Shown here: positions 33,121 through 46,559 of the stretch, piece by piece
Numbering within the stretch: the first letter of the stretch is position 1
Layout of the letters: the number at the start of each line of letters is the position of its first letter
DNA from: Gnetum montanum
Lineage: Eukaryota; Streptophyta; Gnetopsida; Gnetales; Gnetaceae
Assembly (NCBI GenBank): GCA_015680685.1
Contig: MNCI01006151.1
Coordinates: 1,305,566-1,369,565, forward strand
DNA length: 64,000 nt
Direction of reading: 5' to 3'
Position numbers and translations under genes: made by a program
Notes under the pieces: generated by a model
The model's input: only the letters and a program-made list of their open reading frames with translations
Told to the model about the DNA's origin: nothing
The model's database searches: none

Positions 33121-33900
33121 TGTTCTCACTTCCCTTTCAATCTACCATTGTAGGATCAAAATCTTGTAAGATCACTAGCCATCATATGACACAAGGGTTC
33201 ATCATTAGTTTGTTCATGAGGAAGTGAATGATAATATGATCAATGTACATAAGTACTTTGTATCTAAGCACATAGTGCCTAAATTTATCCAAAGCATTAG
33301 CTTTTTCTCTACTGTGATGTAGTTAACTTGTGCATCCACAATGCTTTAGCTTGCACACTGGATATAATAAGGATGTTTATGATCATCCAACTACATGAGC
33401 ACAACTCCCAAAGCATATTTTGATGCATCTGTCATGATGTCGAATGGGCTAGATCAATCTGGTGCTCATAGAATTGGAGTTTCTATCAGCTTCTTATTAA
33501 GTTACTGGAATGTCTTTTTACATTTCCTGGTCTAGAAAAATAGAGCATCTTTCTTTGTAAGCTCCACCAACATTCTAACAATCTTAGAAAAATTCTCTAC
33601 AAATTGTTGGTAGCAACCAATGTGTTCAAGAAATGACCAAACATCCTTTAAAAGTTTTGGTCGGTGAGTTATTCCTTGGATGATCCTAATCTTTTCAAGG
33701 TTCATCTCAATCACTGCTTGAGATATTCTATGCCCCAACATAATTCCCTTTGGGATCATCAGATGGCTCTTTTTCCAATTGAACAAACAATTGATCTTCA
33801 TACATCTTTTAAGTACTTACTCAAGGTGGTCTAAGGCTTACCCAAATGTAGCATCATAGGTGGATAATTTATCCATGAAAACTTCTACTTTGCTACCAAT
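33120..33900 (-). pseudogene. RNase H region and RT C-terminal part, minus strand
   Basis: An open piece at 33532-33801 reads GIMLGHRISQ, LLKDVWSFLEHIGCYQQFVE and FSKIVRMLVELTKKDALF. These are the thumb/connection blocks of gypsy RT (relatives: G..LGH.IS..GI..D, LR.FLGH.GFYRRFI..FS.IA.PL..LL.KD..F). Downstream the RNase H part is heavily decayed; GSENMIVDHLSQLQWNN (about 33,130) is the tether toward integrase. Confidence 0.82.
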
Positions 33901-34900
33901 CTATTGCTGAAAAATACTAAGGACAAGGCATTGGAATGTATTAAGAACATCTCATAGACCAAAAGGCATCATTTTGTATGCAAAAGTTTCCCAGAGACTT
34001 GTGAATGGTGTTTTGTCCTAATCCTCTAGTGTAATCGAAATATGGTTATAGCCACTATAATCATCTAGAAAACTGTAATAACAATGCCTAGAGATAGTAT
34101 CCAACACTTCATTCACAAATGAAAATGGAAAATGATGTTTGTAGGTTGCCATGTTTAACAACCTAAAGTTAATATAGACCCACCACTTTCCACCTTTCTT
34201 TGACACAATTACAAGTGGGCTAACCTACTTGCTATCCTTAATTGGATAGATGAACCTCATCTTATGGAGCTCAATTTCCTCTTTGATTATCTACATCAAT
34301 TTAGGGTTCAACCATCACTACGGCTACCTCTTTGGCTTTATGGATAGATCAAGATACATATGATGCTAGCATATCCAAGGATCAATTGTAGTAAGTTCAA
34401 GATATTACCAAGAAAAAGGTTGTTGGCCATTAGTTAACCACATTCAACAACATCTTTTTCTACTTAGGATCAAGGATGACATTGATTATTACTAGCTTAC
34501 CATTGTTCAGGAATGCGTACTACATGTCAAAAAGTAGAGTTTTCAACTCTAAGGACTCATGTTTAAAATTTTTAGGGATTTCCAACTCTCCCCAATAAGT
34601 ATCATTAGGTTTATCATTAGATAGCTAGGAATGCACTTGCTCTAGCTCATCCATTCCTTCAACATAGGCATAAGCTAGGCTCTTAGTCAGTTCCATGAAA
34701 AGTGTAATACTTTCAGGATCAACTATCAGCCATTGAGTATCCTCCTATTTTTTGGTTCCTACATATAGGCACTTTTAGATTTTAGATTCATATGCACATT
34801 GTCTACATGATTTGATTGATATTCTTTTGATAGACCATAATTTCTACACATACTTTCACCCTGTATGACTGCACATGATGCATGGAACTCTATTCTTCTT
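33900..34900 (-). pseudogene. Reverse transcriptase pseudogene, minus strand
   Basis: An open piece at 34018-34206 contains WWVYINFRLLNMATYKHHFP, FVNEVLDTISRHCYYSFLDD and YSGYNHISITLED, the gypsy RT blocks with the first catalytic D in FLDDYSGY. The YxDD-type site reads VFMDKL near 33,870, so its second aspartate is lost. It matches 5935-6760 block by block. The linker upstream (about 34,400-34,560) is homologous to 5760-5870. Confidence 0.88.
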
Positions 34901-35310
34901 AATCTTTTCAAAAGAATTTTCCTTGGATATTTTTAGAGAAAGATATCTAATGTCCATTCATGCATCAACAAAGCTTAACCAATCCCTTCCCATAATGATT
35001 GGAAAGTCCCCCTTATAGTTATCAACCTTGATCACTAGAAAATCGGTAGGATAGGACCACCCGTAAATACTGGTTACAAAGTCCTCCAATACTCCCAAGG
35101 GAATAGTGATGGACTGATCTATTAATTCTAAACAAATGTTGATCTTCTTAAGAGAAGATAGGTTCTAAGCTTTGTACATTTCATGAGAAATCATATTAAT
35201 ACCAAAACCTGAATCAAGAAGAGCTTTGCATGGCTCATTTCTAGTGATCTGCAAATAGATGAGGGAACTTTCAACATTAACTCTTTTTCTAGAAAGGTTT
35301 CCAACCTTGA
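34900..35310 (-). pseudogene. Aspartic protease, minus strand, catalytic triad visible
   Basis: On the minus strand PCKALLDSGFGINMISHEMY spans about 35,235-35,177; DSG is the catalytic triad of retroviral-type proteases. VDNYKGDFPIIMGRDWL (about 35,010-34,960) is the C-terminal conserved part. This is the best-kept protease of the Athila-like group in the window. Stops lie just downstream. Confidence 0.82.
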
Positions 35311-37729
35311 TCTAACTAGAGATAGCATGGGTTAACATTACTATGTAGATCTTGGGAAGTGTTTGGTTTGAATGGTTCTTGAAGGAAATAAATGTAGAGG
35401 ATTAAGAAGACATATAGTAATCAGTCGCATAAGGTAATTAGGGATTTGTAGGGCTATTAGTTTAGAAGAATGACCTTTTTCTAGGTATAGGCTCTAAACC
35501 ACTTGACAGAGGAACTAGTTGTAAGTTAATAGACCTCATAGTGTTACAATGTCATAGCTATGGGGGAATCTCGCCCTACATAGATGGAGTATATGGTAAT
35601 TAGGTTGAGGATGGAGGGACATGTGCTAAAAGATGAAGAGGGTGATAAGGGTATGGGGATTCCCATTTAAGAGATGGGCAATGAATTTTGTAATACTCTG
35701 AAGGGTAGTAGTGATGTTATAATGAGGTATAATTGAAAGAGTCATGCAAAGACATGGTTTGCTAAACATAGTACCCATATGGATATTGTTGCTTCAAAGG
35801 GTATTGCTACCTTAGTGGTGGAATCCCCCATGATTGTAGATGTTGCAACTACTAATACTACTCATATGGTTGTGGTGGAGTTCCACTTGGATAATAAGCT
35901 TATTCTTGGTGGAACTACCTAGGATTTTCATGAGGATAAGATAATCTTCTGGGTGCTTGCCTTCTTGCTAGTGTAGGATTCAAAGCATACACCCCAAACT
36001 CTTATAAGTGTGACATAACAAAGAAACATCCCTTACGATGTTCATATTGGTAGATGTCACATCCACCACCATCATCTAATTTTGACTCCACAACCTATTT
36101 TGCTATAGCAACTTTTTCCTTACCCCTTGGGTAGGCATGTTCAAGTTTCCTTCTTTTCTTACAATCACTATCATTACCTTGCTCTTTGAATTCTTCTACA
36201 ATTTTTAGAGTAGTTTGGAATTTTTCATCCAAATAGTCCCACATTTTATCCACCTTGGCTAAAATTTTAGGGATAGATTTTTGAATTAGCATGATTTTTC
36301 ACTTCATCAAGTGGTGCCTTCCCCTCATTGTCATAGAATCATACCTCCTTTATTCCAATAGGATGGTCCTAGTTATATTCTTTAACACTTTAATGTTTCC
36401 TTAATTCTTCTTCTTCTTTTGTAACTTTCTCAATCAGCCTTTGAATTTGATGGGCTCAAAGTTTTGACAATCTCCCTTGGGAATAGGCCCATTTCTGATC
36501 AAATCCCATCTATGATATAGGGAAGTTGCTCCTGTCCATAATAACCATGGCCAAGACATTTCTGCAAGAGAGAGTAATACCTTCCCATGCCTACATCCAA
36601 GGGTTCATGTATTTCTTGATGCTAGCCTTGGATATGCTTTCTCAAATAAGACACTCTAAAGTACATCTAATATTTTTCATTAAATAGCTCAAGCATTGTA
36701 CTTAATTTGTGAATTAATTCCAACTCCAATGAATGGTACCAACATTCTTCTTCTTTTGTGAGTATCCTATGAAATAGCTTAAGTTTTTGCCAATTGTTAT
36801 CTTCATTCTAAATGGCAGAGGCATCATGAAAGGCTTGAACATGGGTCTATGGATCTAAGTTATTTTTTGCATCAAATATAGGGATATTGTTCATATCCCA
36901 CATCTTGATTCTGCTACATTTCACATGCCTAGTTGGAATTCTAATTGCCTCTACAATGTTTAACATCCTTCCAATTACAACCAAAAGCTTATCATCATTA
37001 TGATTTTGATGATGGCTATGATGTCCTCTACTACAGTTTTAATCATGGTGGGGCCTATATCATTGTCCTACTATTCACCTCTATCATGGTTTCATCGCTT
37101 GTGGTTTTAATTAGATTCAAAGGAGGAGGAGGAAGATGCAAATGAAGAGGGTGAAAAGGAAGGAGGACTACCACCATCATGATTCCTACCACCTCCTCTT
37201 TGCTCTTCATAGGTATGATCATTAGGTTTATCATCATAATTATGCTTTCTTGAGCCCCTACCTTGACTATGACTTTTGCCTAAACCTAGATTGTTGATAG
37301 TGGACTACAGATTTGGGTTCAAGCCTCCTTCACTGAAGTTAAGGGGTGGAGAATCTTCATGTTGAGAAGCCCCAGAGAGAGGATCCTAATTATCTTTTTA
37401 ATTCAATAGGAATAATTTCCCTTTTCTAGCTTCATGACACTTCTCTTGGTGACAATCTCTTTTGTGCTGTGTTTCAATTGGATGGTAGTCCCAATAGTCA
37501 TGGTCCTACATAATGTATTTCTCATGAAGATCCTAGATGCCCAACCTCTTAAGAGTTTGGAGCAGCATTTTAGGAACAAATTAGTTGGACCGTAATACAT
37601 TGTTATCCTCCATGTCTCTCCAATGCAGCTGTTTATCCTAATGCAAGATGAAGATGAAATTAGGTACAAAGTCATCTAGATGAATGTACACCACTTTGAA
37701 TTCTTAGGGTACTAACAGTTTTGATCCAT
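35310..37729 (-). pseudogene. gag pseudogene, minus strand
   Basis: Begins at a minus-strand ATG (37727-37729). A 65-codon open piece (36095-36292) reads ILAKVDKMWDYLDEKFQTTL, matching ILVKVDKLWDSLDEKFQITM of the 12.5-kb element. The proline/tyrosine-rich tail (PSGTPPQPYE, YPYGYY, HHYYPSEYY) follows at about 35,890-35,740. An acidic/serine-rich stretch is present near 37,150. Several stops; non-functional. Confidence 0.78.
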
Positions 37730-37892
37730 CATGCCTATAAGAATAAGATATTTTAGATTAGAAGAAAAATCTAGTATGCTCTAATTATAATTATTATTTT
37801 TATTTTTTGAATGATTATGACTTTAAGGTTTTTTCCATTGATCTTAAATAATGTTTAGTAAGTCCTAAATATTACACATATTAAACTACAAG

Positions 37893-37911
37893 TCCTCGAC
37901 AACATTGCCAA
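37893..37911 (-). other. tRNA-Asp-type primer-binding site, minus strand
   Basis: On the minus strand, TTGGCAATGTTGTCGAGGA directly follows the LTR. Against the known TTGGCGCCGTTGCCGGGGA it has four differences and keeps the TCGAGGA end. Clearer than the decayed copy at 2428. Confidence 0.85.
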
Positions 37912-38810
37912 TGATGAACATTGAGTAGATCCTACATCCAACCATATGAATCACTAAACATTCACATATGATCTAATCAAACTCTATGAACTTATAACCT
38001 TCTAAGTACATTGGTTTCTAGAAAGTGAAACTAACCATTGTAATTGTTGTCTTTCGAACTACACTTGTGAAATGCCAAGGTATGCTTAAGTGCAATTGAG
38101 GTATATGATTTTTATCATTTTTGTGTTTTATGTTCTAAGTTGCATAAGAATAAAGAATGATGAACAAAGTAATTTAATAACTAATTTAATCTAACTAGAT
38201 AACATTTAACTAATCCTAACATAATCATATGTTTCCACTTGCCATACACATCCTAAACACATTTAATGCTACTAGGTTATAGAACATTAAGCATTACTGA
38301 GATTACCAAGTGTTAAGAATATGCTTGAAGTGGTCATACTTATGTGCTTAATTAATTGTTATTTAATCTAGCTTAATTAAATACTTAATTTCTTAAAGCA
38401 CTAAATAAAATTTCTTAAAATATTAAATGCATAAAGGAAATAATTAATGCATTTTGAAGTGTTGCAAGGTTTATCAAAAAGCTCATCTTTATTTCCACAC
38501 ACACTGTAATGCTCAGGTACAATAGTGCTTGAATAAAGATCCTTACACTCTTTGACTCCTAGTGCATGCACTTAAGAAAAATATTCCAACTTTCAAAAAG
38601 AAAGACTGCTAGAGCTTCGCTTCAACTTATGAAAGGAATGTCATAAATGTGGGTAGTGAGCATGTATTTATAAGTGAAAGAGCAAGCCTTGTCGATGGGG
38701 AGACATCAACAAGTCAAACCCTACATCAATGGGATCAAGTTGACAAGATCCTGTCAATAGGATAGCATTGATGGCATCTCATTGATGTAACCAACCATGA
38801 CACTTCATCA
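37912..38810 (-). repeat. 5' LTR of the minus-strand Athila-like element
   Basis: 899 bp, bounded by TGATGA and TTCATCA. TATA box on the minus strand at 38665-38672. R-region arms AATAAAGAT (38532-38540) and ATCTTTATT (38485-38493) are perfect. Same layout as 1528-2427. Confidence 0.92.
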
Positions 38811-39640
38811 TACATGTATGCTTTATTATGCACATCTAGTCATACATATTTTATTTTTGTGATTATATAATACTTTGTTCATGAAGTAATTTTAACTTGA
38901 GGCTTACCCAAAATAGTGTTTAAAGCCCAATTTTAATTATAATTAAATATTTCATAAATCATATTTATTAAGAAAGTACCTTAAGATGATTTCCTACCAA
39001 AAATCTAACATTACCAATATGCCCAAGACATTCAAAAACATATATTTTGATCTTTGGCTTACTAGAATCAAAGTTATAGTTTTCAAAATATCACACTTTC
39101 TAATTTTCTAAAATACTGTAAAAGTTTTGGCTTTTGAATTGGATGACTATGATAAGTGAAGCTTAGGTAAGATTTCAACATACAATTAGGTAAAACACTT
39201 GATGAGGATCCTATAGGTTTAAAAGGAATTTGATTTGGAGTCTCTGTGTATATTATGAGAGGTAATAGTGAAGAGAGGAAAAAGGGGAAATGAACTTATA
39301 AAAATTAAAATAATAAAAAAAATGTTAAAAATTAAAATTTTCAATAAAGCAAAATTAAACATTGAATTTTAAGCATGTTCATGTGCTTTTTCTATAAAGC
39401 ATGTGTATATGATTTATTTTTTAACATAAAGCATATGTTAAAAATTTATTTTCATTGCCTCTACAATGCATTTTTCCTTTGTTGTCTTACCCCTCTTATT
39501 TTCTACCACCATTTTCTACATAATTATCATTTTTTCAAAATTAGGTTCCATCACATTTTTCTAAAAGAATTTTTTTTTGCCCTTTCTTATTTGTTTTGAA
39601 GTCTATTTGAGCTTGATTTCTTCCATTCTTTCCCTTATAA

Positions 39641-39648
39641 ATAGGCAG
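39641..39648 (+). promoter_or_regulatory. Possible TATA box
   Basis: TATAAATA within CCCTTATAAATAGGC. Context is good, but no confirmed gene or LTR follows, so it may be fortuitous or belong to an unrecognised repeat. Confidence 0.35.
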
Positions 39649-40516
39649 TGGTCTTAGATACATCTCATCATAGTTTATAAAAGTGTTTAGGGTATGATGG
39701 GTTAACCAAAGCAAAGAAAAATTGGGAATGATAGGAGGAAAGGAAGATGCTACAAATATTATCGAAGTTCTACTAGCAGAAGTAAGAAAGATTATTTTAA
39801 TTTTCTTTTCATATGGCTATTTTAATTTTTTTTGTGGATTTTCTATTCCTCCTCTCTACTTTCTACTTTTCTTCTACAATTTTCATTATTATGCTAAGAT
39901 TTTGCTAGTTTTTTGTCATTTTGGGCTTTTCTTTATGAAAAATAATATTTTAATCCTATCCATATCATTTTCTATTCTTTTGGTGAATTTCTAGAATTAT
40001 GGAAGCTTTGCCCAACCTACTATGAATATTTAGGAATTGCTCATGACATAAGTATGGTTTTGTGAGAATTTCATGGAAGTTTGGTTGTCACAAATTTTGC
40101 TATTTTGGAAATCATTTGTGGAATTTTGGCTATCATGGATTTGGCTATGTTGGAAATCATTTGTATTTTATAATAAAATAATAATATTTCTATGACCATT
40201 TATGCTTGGTTGTAGGAGGTGTGAATCTTTTAGATGCCCCTATCTGCATGGAGTAGTGGAGTGTTCTTTAGTGGAATCCATTCCATAGGAACATGGGTTG
40301 TTGGATGGATTTCCTCCACTAAATTTTGATTTATAAGTTCATATGAAAATATAGATTTAGCCAAGCTTATGACATTAAGTAGTTGAGTCTAGTGGAGTTG
40401 AGGTGAGGCATAGTTAAGATCGATGCTTTCGATGATACATGTGCCTCAACTGTTGAGGATGTTAGTAGTGAGGGTATTGCCAAGATTGAATCATGAATGA
40501 CTTGTTTGCAATCATA

Positions 40517-40850
40517 AGGATAATTCAATGATAGTATTGAGTTTATTATAAGAGCTATTGGTGAGTTCCTTTGGCAATGAAGATAACTAAGACCTAGTCT
40601 TTGAAGATGCTTAGTTAAAATATACATTCTTTGAATTATTTTTAGATAAATTTGTCATATCTTTGAACATTAAAATAAATTAAAGGATAATTTGATGATA
40701 GTAGTGAGGTTATTTCAAGACTTGATGATTCCTATTTGTAGTGAAAATAACTAGGACCTAGCCTTCAGAGATGCCTGGGTAAAATATACGTTCTTTGGAT
40801 TTTTGGATATCTTTTGGATGTTTGAAAAATTTGTAGCATTTTAGACTTGA
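40517..40850. repeat. ~165-bp imperfect tandem duplication
   Basis: AGGATAATT occurs at 40517 and 40684; ATAACTA(A/G)GACCTAG at 40583 and 40747; then TTTGAAGATGCTTAGTTAAAATATACATTCTTTG-like and its counterpart with few changes. Two units about 164-167 bp apart. Confidence 0.82.
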
Positions 40851-42073
40851 AAATATTTTTGAATATTTTATTGAAAATCATTGTCTAGCCCATAACATGA
40901 GATTGTTGGCCCAGAAAATTTATTCAACATGAAGAAGGAAATATAATAACCTTTCTTATTTGATATGTGTTGACCCCTCCTGCATTTTTAGGTAGTGTGC
41001 CTACAGTAGCCATGAAAACATTGGAAGAGGGACATGGGACAAAAGTTAGATCAATTCTATATAAAATGGACCCTCTAAACATTGAAAATAACTTTTTTGT
41101 ATTTTGTATTTTGGTAAAATAGAAACTTTGTATACCTTTTGGATATTTAAGCCTTGTACTTATTTTTTTGAATAAATAATAAAGTATAATAGATATGAAT
41201 GTGTCATCTATGCCATTAGGACCATGATATTGCAAGGAATATTTTTCATTTTGGTATATGATATATGTTTTAGAAAATTTAATATTACTTATTATATATT
41301 AATATTTTATTTCATTATTTTTTTAAATTTTACTAATTAATTGGTAAATTTTAAACATGAATAACTTTATTTCTAGATACTTGACTGAGGCAAAACAAGT
41401 ATCATTATGATCATTATTTTATATACTATTTATGATGCAACTAATGGAATTTTTAGATGACATTCTTTTTGTGGCTACACAAAACTCTAATTTTCTTTAA
41501 ATAAATTTTATTTAATTATATATGATAGTATTATAAAATTTTGCTATGTTGTGTTGCTTTACTATATTTATGCATCTAATTTAAAATTTCTATCTATTAT
41601 ACTACTTCCTTTTGAGTTAGTAAATCAAGCTTAAATTCACATCTTTGGGATTTCATAGCATCTCTATTAGTTATATATAGATTATTTTATAAATAATTAA
41701 TAGAGATGTTTCACAAAGGATCTATCAAACTAATTTATTATGTAAAATGCATCAATAGCAATAAATCCTTAGTATAACAAATGAAAGAGCACCAAATTTG
41801 CATGTTGTAACATTATTTTGCATTATAATCCTCACTCCATAAAACACAAGGCTAAAATTCATTGTAAATTTGACAATTGTAACCCATGAGGTGCAGTCTC
41901 ACATACTTTATACTTTTGGGATTGAAAATGCCTCATAAGTGGTTAAAGCCTCATTCCCAAGTAAAAACATTTATATAATTTCTATATTTGGGCATGCAGG
42001 GGGGGTGTGGGGTGGTAAGAAATGAATAAAGCTTAGACCCAGCATTAGATGGTAATACATCAACCATGTTGAC

Positions 42074-43590
42074 TGTTGGGGGATATAACTTTTACCCCCA
42101 ATATTGCCATTTCATCCCCTAGTATTGCACCTTCCCCCTACTGTCACTATAGCATGCCCCAAGATTCTAGTAGTGCACTAACTCTAGCAAGGATCTAGCA
42201 TGCCAACATTGCTATTAAAAGGTCCAATATGGGTGGAAAGAGCCAACAAGGATGAAATTCCCATTTACTATTTTTAGTAAATGGAATGGATTTGATGCTA
42301 CCAAGATATAACACTTACCATACATAGTAACCTTGCTAGATTTGAACACCCACTACACCTACACATAACTAGAATCTTGTCAACAATCAAGTACAATTTT
42401 CAAGATAAATTAACCGAAACTTGTAGCCAGATTTATGGTCTAAAATCCCATAAAACCCAAGTACCAAGACCATGAAAGTGTTCCAAAAATTTGCATTTAT
42501 GAGAATTTTTACATTTGAGAGCTTTGAGTACATACAGAGCTTCTTGAATCCCCCAGGGTGAAACCCATTGCCATTATTACCCATGTTATCCCCCCTTATA
42601 GATTTGTGACTTTGGCATCAATGTTTACCACCTTGGAACCCAAACTTCTAGTGTTGCTCACTTTCATGACTCAAATCCTCACACCTCTCACCCCATGCAT
42701 AAATGATGTTGTAGATATGGTGTAAGGGTAGCAATGATTTGAAAGCATCAGGACTAGTAGAACTTCTAGATTGTGGAGCTAATTGTAGTAGTTTCAACAG
42801 ACTCTGAACCCTTTCCCAAGTGAACCATCTTGCTCTCTTCTCAAGCATAACTTTGTACACATTTTTGGACTCTTGATTTCTTAAATAAAGTTTAAAGTTC
42901 CATTTGTGTGCAATTTAGATTTATTTTTTTTATTTTCAGTGGATTTACTATTAGATCTACATTTTGCATTTTCATTTTCATTTTCATTATCTTGTTTTTC
43001 TCTCCTTTAAGTCCTTTGGTGATTTGCTAAATTTTCCAACACACTTTTGATCCTATTTCTTGTGAAGGTCCTTGGGATCTAAGATGAAAGTTATTTCACT
43101 AGGAATTTTTAGTTTCTACTAAAATCAAGATTTTTGGTTGCTATAGTTTTTTTAGTGCTAAAAGGAGGGCATCCATGCAAATTTTGTGCCTAAACCTATT
43201 GCCTATGTATCAATGTTCCCTAAAATTGAAAATTTTTAAAATCTTGAAAATATTTTGTGCACATTTTGTTAATCCCCTTTTTGGATACCAAAACCAACAC
43301 TGCAATCCATCCCTTTCTTTCACCAAAGCCTAGCATGGGAGTTGCAAGTGTTTGGATTTTTTAATTTTCACAACAATTGTTATGAATTCCAAGGGCAACA
43401 TTAGTTTTCTATTCCAACCTTTATCCCCTTTTGCTACTAAAATTTTCTAGTGAGGCTAGTGTTTGTGGTTTCACCATCCAAATCCTCAACCCCCAAACAC
43501 CNGCCAAAAATTAAGCCCTCACCTCTAATGCTAGATAGAAAGGTGTATGATTTTCCATATTACCCTTCTTTCTTTCCCCTTACTACAACT
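42074..43590 (+). repeat. LTR, plus-strand copy of the second gypsy family
   Basis: Starts TGTTGGGGGATATAAC at 42074, as the reverse LTR 57296-58803 does. Shared interior phrases include TTTACTATTTTTAGTAAATGGAATGGATTTGATG (42,270-42,300) and the CCTTGCTAGATTTG stretch. The right end is not exact because the bases around the LTR end and primer site are deleted. One N lies at 43502. Confidence 0.72.
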
Positions 43591-43945
43591 AGTGTGGTTG
43601 GGGTTTGATACCCACACTTTTAGTATTTTATGTAAAGAGGCATAGCCCCTTTGATGATCATTTATTATTTATAGCATATAACCTTTTTTGGTCATTTTAA
43701 CAATTTTTTAAGCTCTCCATAAATTCCATTTGCATGAATTTGCACTTTTACCCATCCATTTATAACCTTAATAAGACAATTTTAGCATTTCAATCATGTC
43801 TTTTAGCTAGTCAATTGTCCTACCCTTCAACATCACCGACAACAAGTCCAATCAACAAGTTGTAAGAACCCCAAGGACTATACCATGATTGAATGTAGAT
43901 AGTCTTAGAGACTTAGGGGGCAAAGTCATAATTTCTTAGTTATAA

Positions 43946-46500
43946 ATGAAGACCATTATAACTTCATTTGTTCTAAGATTTAGGTTGGACTGCTCATCCC
44001 TCACATGGAAGCAAAGGCCAAGAGGGAATTTGAGCTTAGATGGAAATGGGAAGGTATATATTCCTTTTCCATATTGCCAAATACCCATCAATGAAACTCA
44101 TGCATGCATCTTATCTCAATTAATTAAGAAGGATGAAGTGTATCATAAGGTTAGCTTAGATGAGCAATAAGAGAAGGAGGATGAGTTCAAGGTAGAATCT
44201 AAACTTGAAAACATCCAAGGTGGGATTTTTTAACAACCCCCAAGGCCATAATGCCTACCAACATCCCCTTGTCTCCTCCATGGAATAGATGCCATAATCA
44301 TCTACTAATTCTTACCTAACCATATTTAGGCCCACACCAATTATAATCATCAACTACACACAATTGGTGCCATAGCCTATAATGTATAACATGTTAATGC
44401 CTTTTGCGACCCAACCGAGGTTAATTTGACCATTATTGATGGTGGTCACCACAACCAATCTTGTAAGCACTCAAGTGGAGCCCACTATGGAATCCCAAAT
44501 AACCCAATGGTCACACACCACATTTGTTCCACTTGTGTCCCAAATACTAGTACAATCATCTTTCTATTTTTTTTTGTCCACTATCCACCATGATGACACA
44601 ACTACTCCCCTTGATACCACATCCAATAGTAAGGCCATAGGCCTTCCATCAAACACTGTAGCCCTTTGTACAAATCCCAAAACCAAAAAGGGAATCCTAG
44701 GCTCAAAATCAAGCATCATAGATATTCTAGGACCTAACAAAGGGATTGAAGAGGCTCAAATACTCTACATCTCAAACTATTAAAGTCATGGACATCTACT
44801 AGGATGATCCCATTGGTCCTATGGTTCCATCTTTAATGCTTCCTACTGGTTTTGCCATCCCTTAGTTTACAAAGTACAATAGTGAAGGCAATCCCAATTC
44901 TCACCTAATAACCTTCTATTTGGAGTGCTTGTTGTTACAAGCCTGGTCACATACAATCATGAGAATATTCCCTATGTTTCTTACAAGAAAAGCACTTAAC
45001 TAGTACCGTGCCCTATCGAGAGGATCTATATCCTCTCTTGAAGACTTGATCACATAATTCATTAACTTATTTAAGTACAACTTAAAGCTTGACACCACCC
45101 TTGACCAGCTAATGAAGGTCAAGCAAGAACCTCTTGAACTAGTGAAAAAGTTTATCCAACAATGGAATGGTCTACTTAATAACATAGTAGAACCTATAGC
45201 TGAAACCCACCTTTTGACTATATTCAAGGAGGTAGTTAACAATTTCATCAAGTCTAAACTGTACTACCTTGACCTACCATCACTAAGTCAAGCCATCTCC
45301 CAAACTAAAAACATAGAGGATGTTGCGAAGGATAGCCATGACCCTATCGACATTGCATACAAGAACCAACACATGTGAAGGGATAAGGAGAGGGATAGGT
45401 AGAACAATGTTGCAGTGGCAATGATGGCCAAAGAGACCAAGACAACTAACTAGGGGCCAAGAAAAAATCAACTTAGGACCCCCGCTAACAACTAAAACAA
45501 CCAACCTTCAACATCTAGGGATATAGCATCAACTACCTCTAGATCCAACTTTGAGTGGAAAGATAAGACTAAATACACTAGGCTACCTTCAAAGCCATAT
45601 GATCTATTAGATTAAATATTGAAGAGTGAAAGGATCTAATACAAGTAGGTGATTGAAACTTCTCATAAAAAGCATGAAAGGCTATGTGAGATAGCCAAGG
45701 TTCCTACTCAAGTAACTAAATATGACCCTCAAGTACCTAAGTATTTCAAGCTTAACCACTTTTGCCACTATCATCAATTGCCTAGTCATGACACTAACTT
45801 CTACCTTGTATCAAAGGATGAATTGCAAAAGATGACAGATAAAGGCAAGTTGGTTGTAGATGTTTCTAACCCTGTCCAACCTAAGAACTAGTTGATGCAT
45901 GTGTACAAGGACACATTGGATACCAAAAATAGTTTGTACATCACATTGGTGTTCAATGTTGATGACAATCGAAGGCCTATGATGGAACCGTTCATGATTC
46001 GAGTACCCCCTCATAATGAAAGAGACTCTTTAGCCTCCACTAGCTCAAGACCCCCTTTTATTGTAAGGATACCATCATTGACATCTCCCAAGGAGCCCTT
46101 CATCATCAAGGTGTTGCATCCAACGATAACCAAACCTACCCCTATAACCATACAATGGCCACAACATCTTTCTCTCAAAAAATCAATGATGAGTTTCATT
46201 GTTTGGATTTGGTAATGGGGATATGAAGGAGGGCGCTTACATTTAGATCTAGTTTTAATGCTTATTTTGCCAAAAAGTTTAACTACATCACTCATTCTTC
46301 TCCTACAACACATTGGTCAAAGCTCCTAGGAAATTTCTTTCTTCCAAAACTCATCAATCGGTACCATTTTTGCTTCATGTTCTTCCCCAAGGTAGCATTG
46401 ATACCTAGAACCTTTAGATTTTAAGGTTTTCTCAACGTTGGGTATAAGGATCTTGAAGAAGAGGGGAGGAAGCTACAAGAACCTAGCTTTGAAAGATGTA
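43946..46500 (+). pseudogene. gag pseudogene, second gypsy family (plus-strand copy)
   Basis: Begins MKTIITSF at 43946 after the leader. The core at about 45,060-45,380 reads LKLDTTLDQLMKVKQEPLEL, then KFIQQWNGLLNNI, the retrotransposon gag domain (relatives: TF..L....Q...ES...F..RW...A). FCHYHQLPSHDTNFYLVSKD at about 45,757-45,815 is a decayed C-H-C zinc knuckle of the plant CxYHxxxGHxTxxC kind. A 107-codon open piece (45892-46215) follows. At 46,220 the frame leaves homology with the minus copy. It would bind and package RNA; it is broken by stops. Confidence 0.8.
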
Positions 46501-46559
46501 GATGTTGTAGCCAAGGGCATCTCATGCCTACCATAGCCCATGACTAGGCAAGGATTAGC

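Larger units (their letters stand above)
29024..38810 (-). mobile_element. Athila-like Ty3/gypsy element, minus strand, 3' end missing
   Basis: Reading from high to low coordinates: LTR (38810-37912), tRNA-Asp-type primer site, gag, protease with a DSG triad, RT, RNase H, integrase, spacer, and the first ~210 codons of the extra ORF. There it stops at the right end of the inserted LTR (29023). It is the same family as 1528-14014: LTR length 899 bp against 900, the same gag tail and the same extra ORF. The remainder of its extra ORF and its 3' LTR are not found in the window. Confidence 0.9.
38811..42073. other. Unclassified AT-rich region
   Basis: 3.3 kb without a recognisable protein family. 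Two visible structures: CCCTTATAAATAGGCAGTGG near 39,635-39,655, a good plant TATA-box context, followed by a 90-codon open piece (39722-39994) with no known domain; and a tandem duplication at 40,517-40,850. It may be a decayed LTR or other repeat. I cannot assign it. Confidence 0.4.

Noticed and set aside
43502-43502. Ambiguous base N as a possible assembly join
   Set aside because: A single N inside an LTR whose homology to the 57,296-58,803 LTR runs on both sides; no sign of misjoining.
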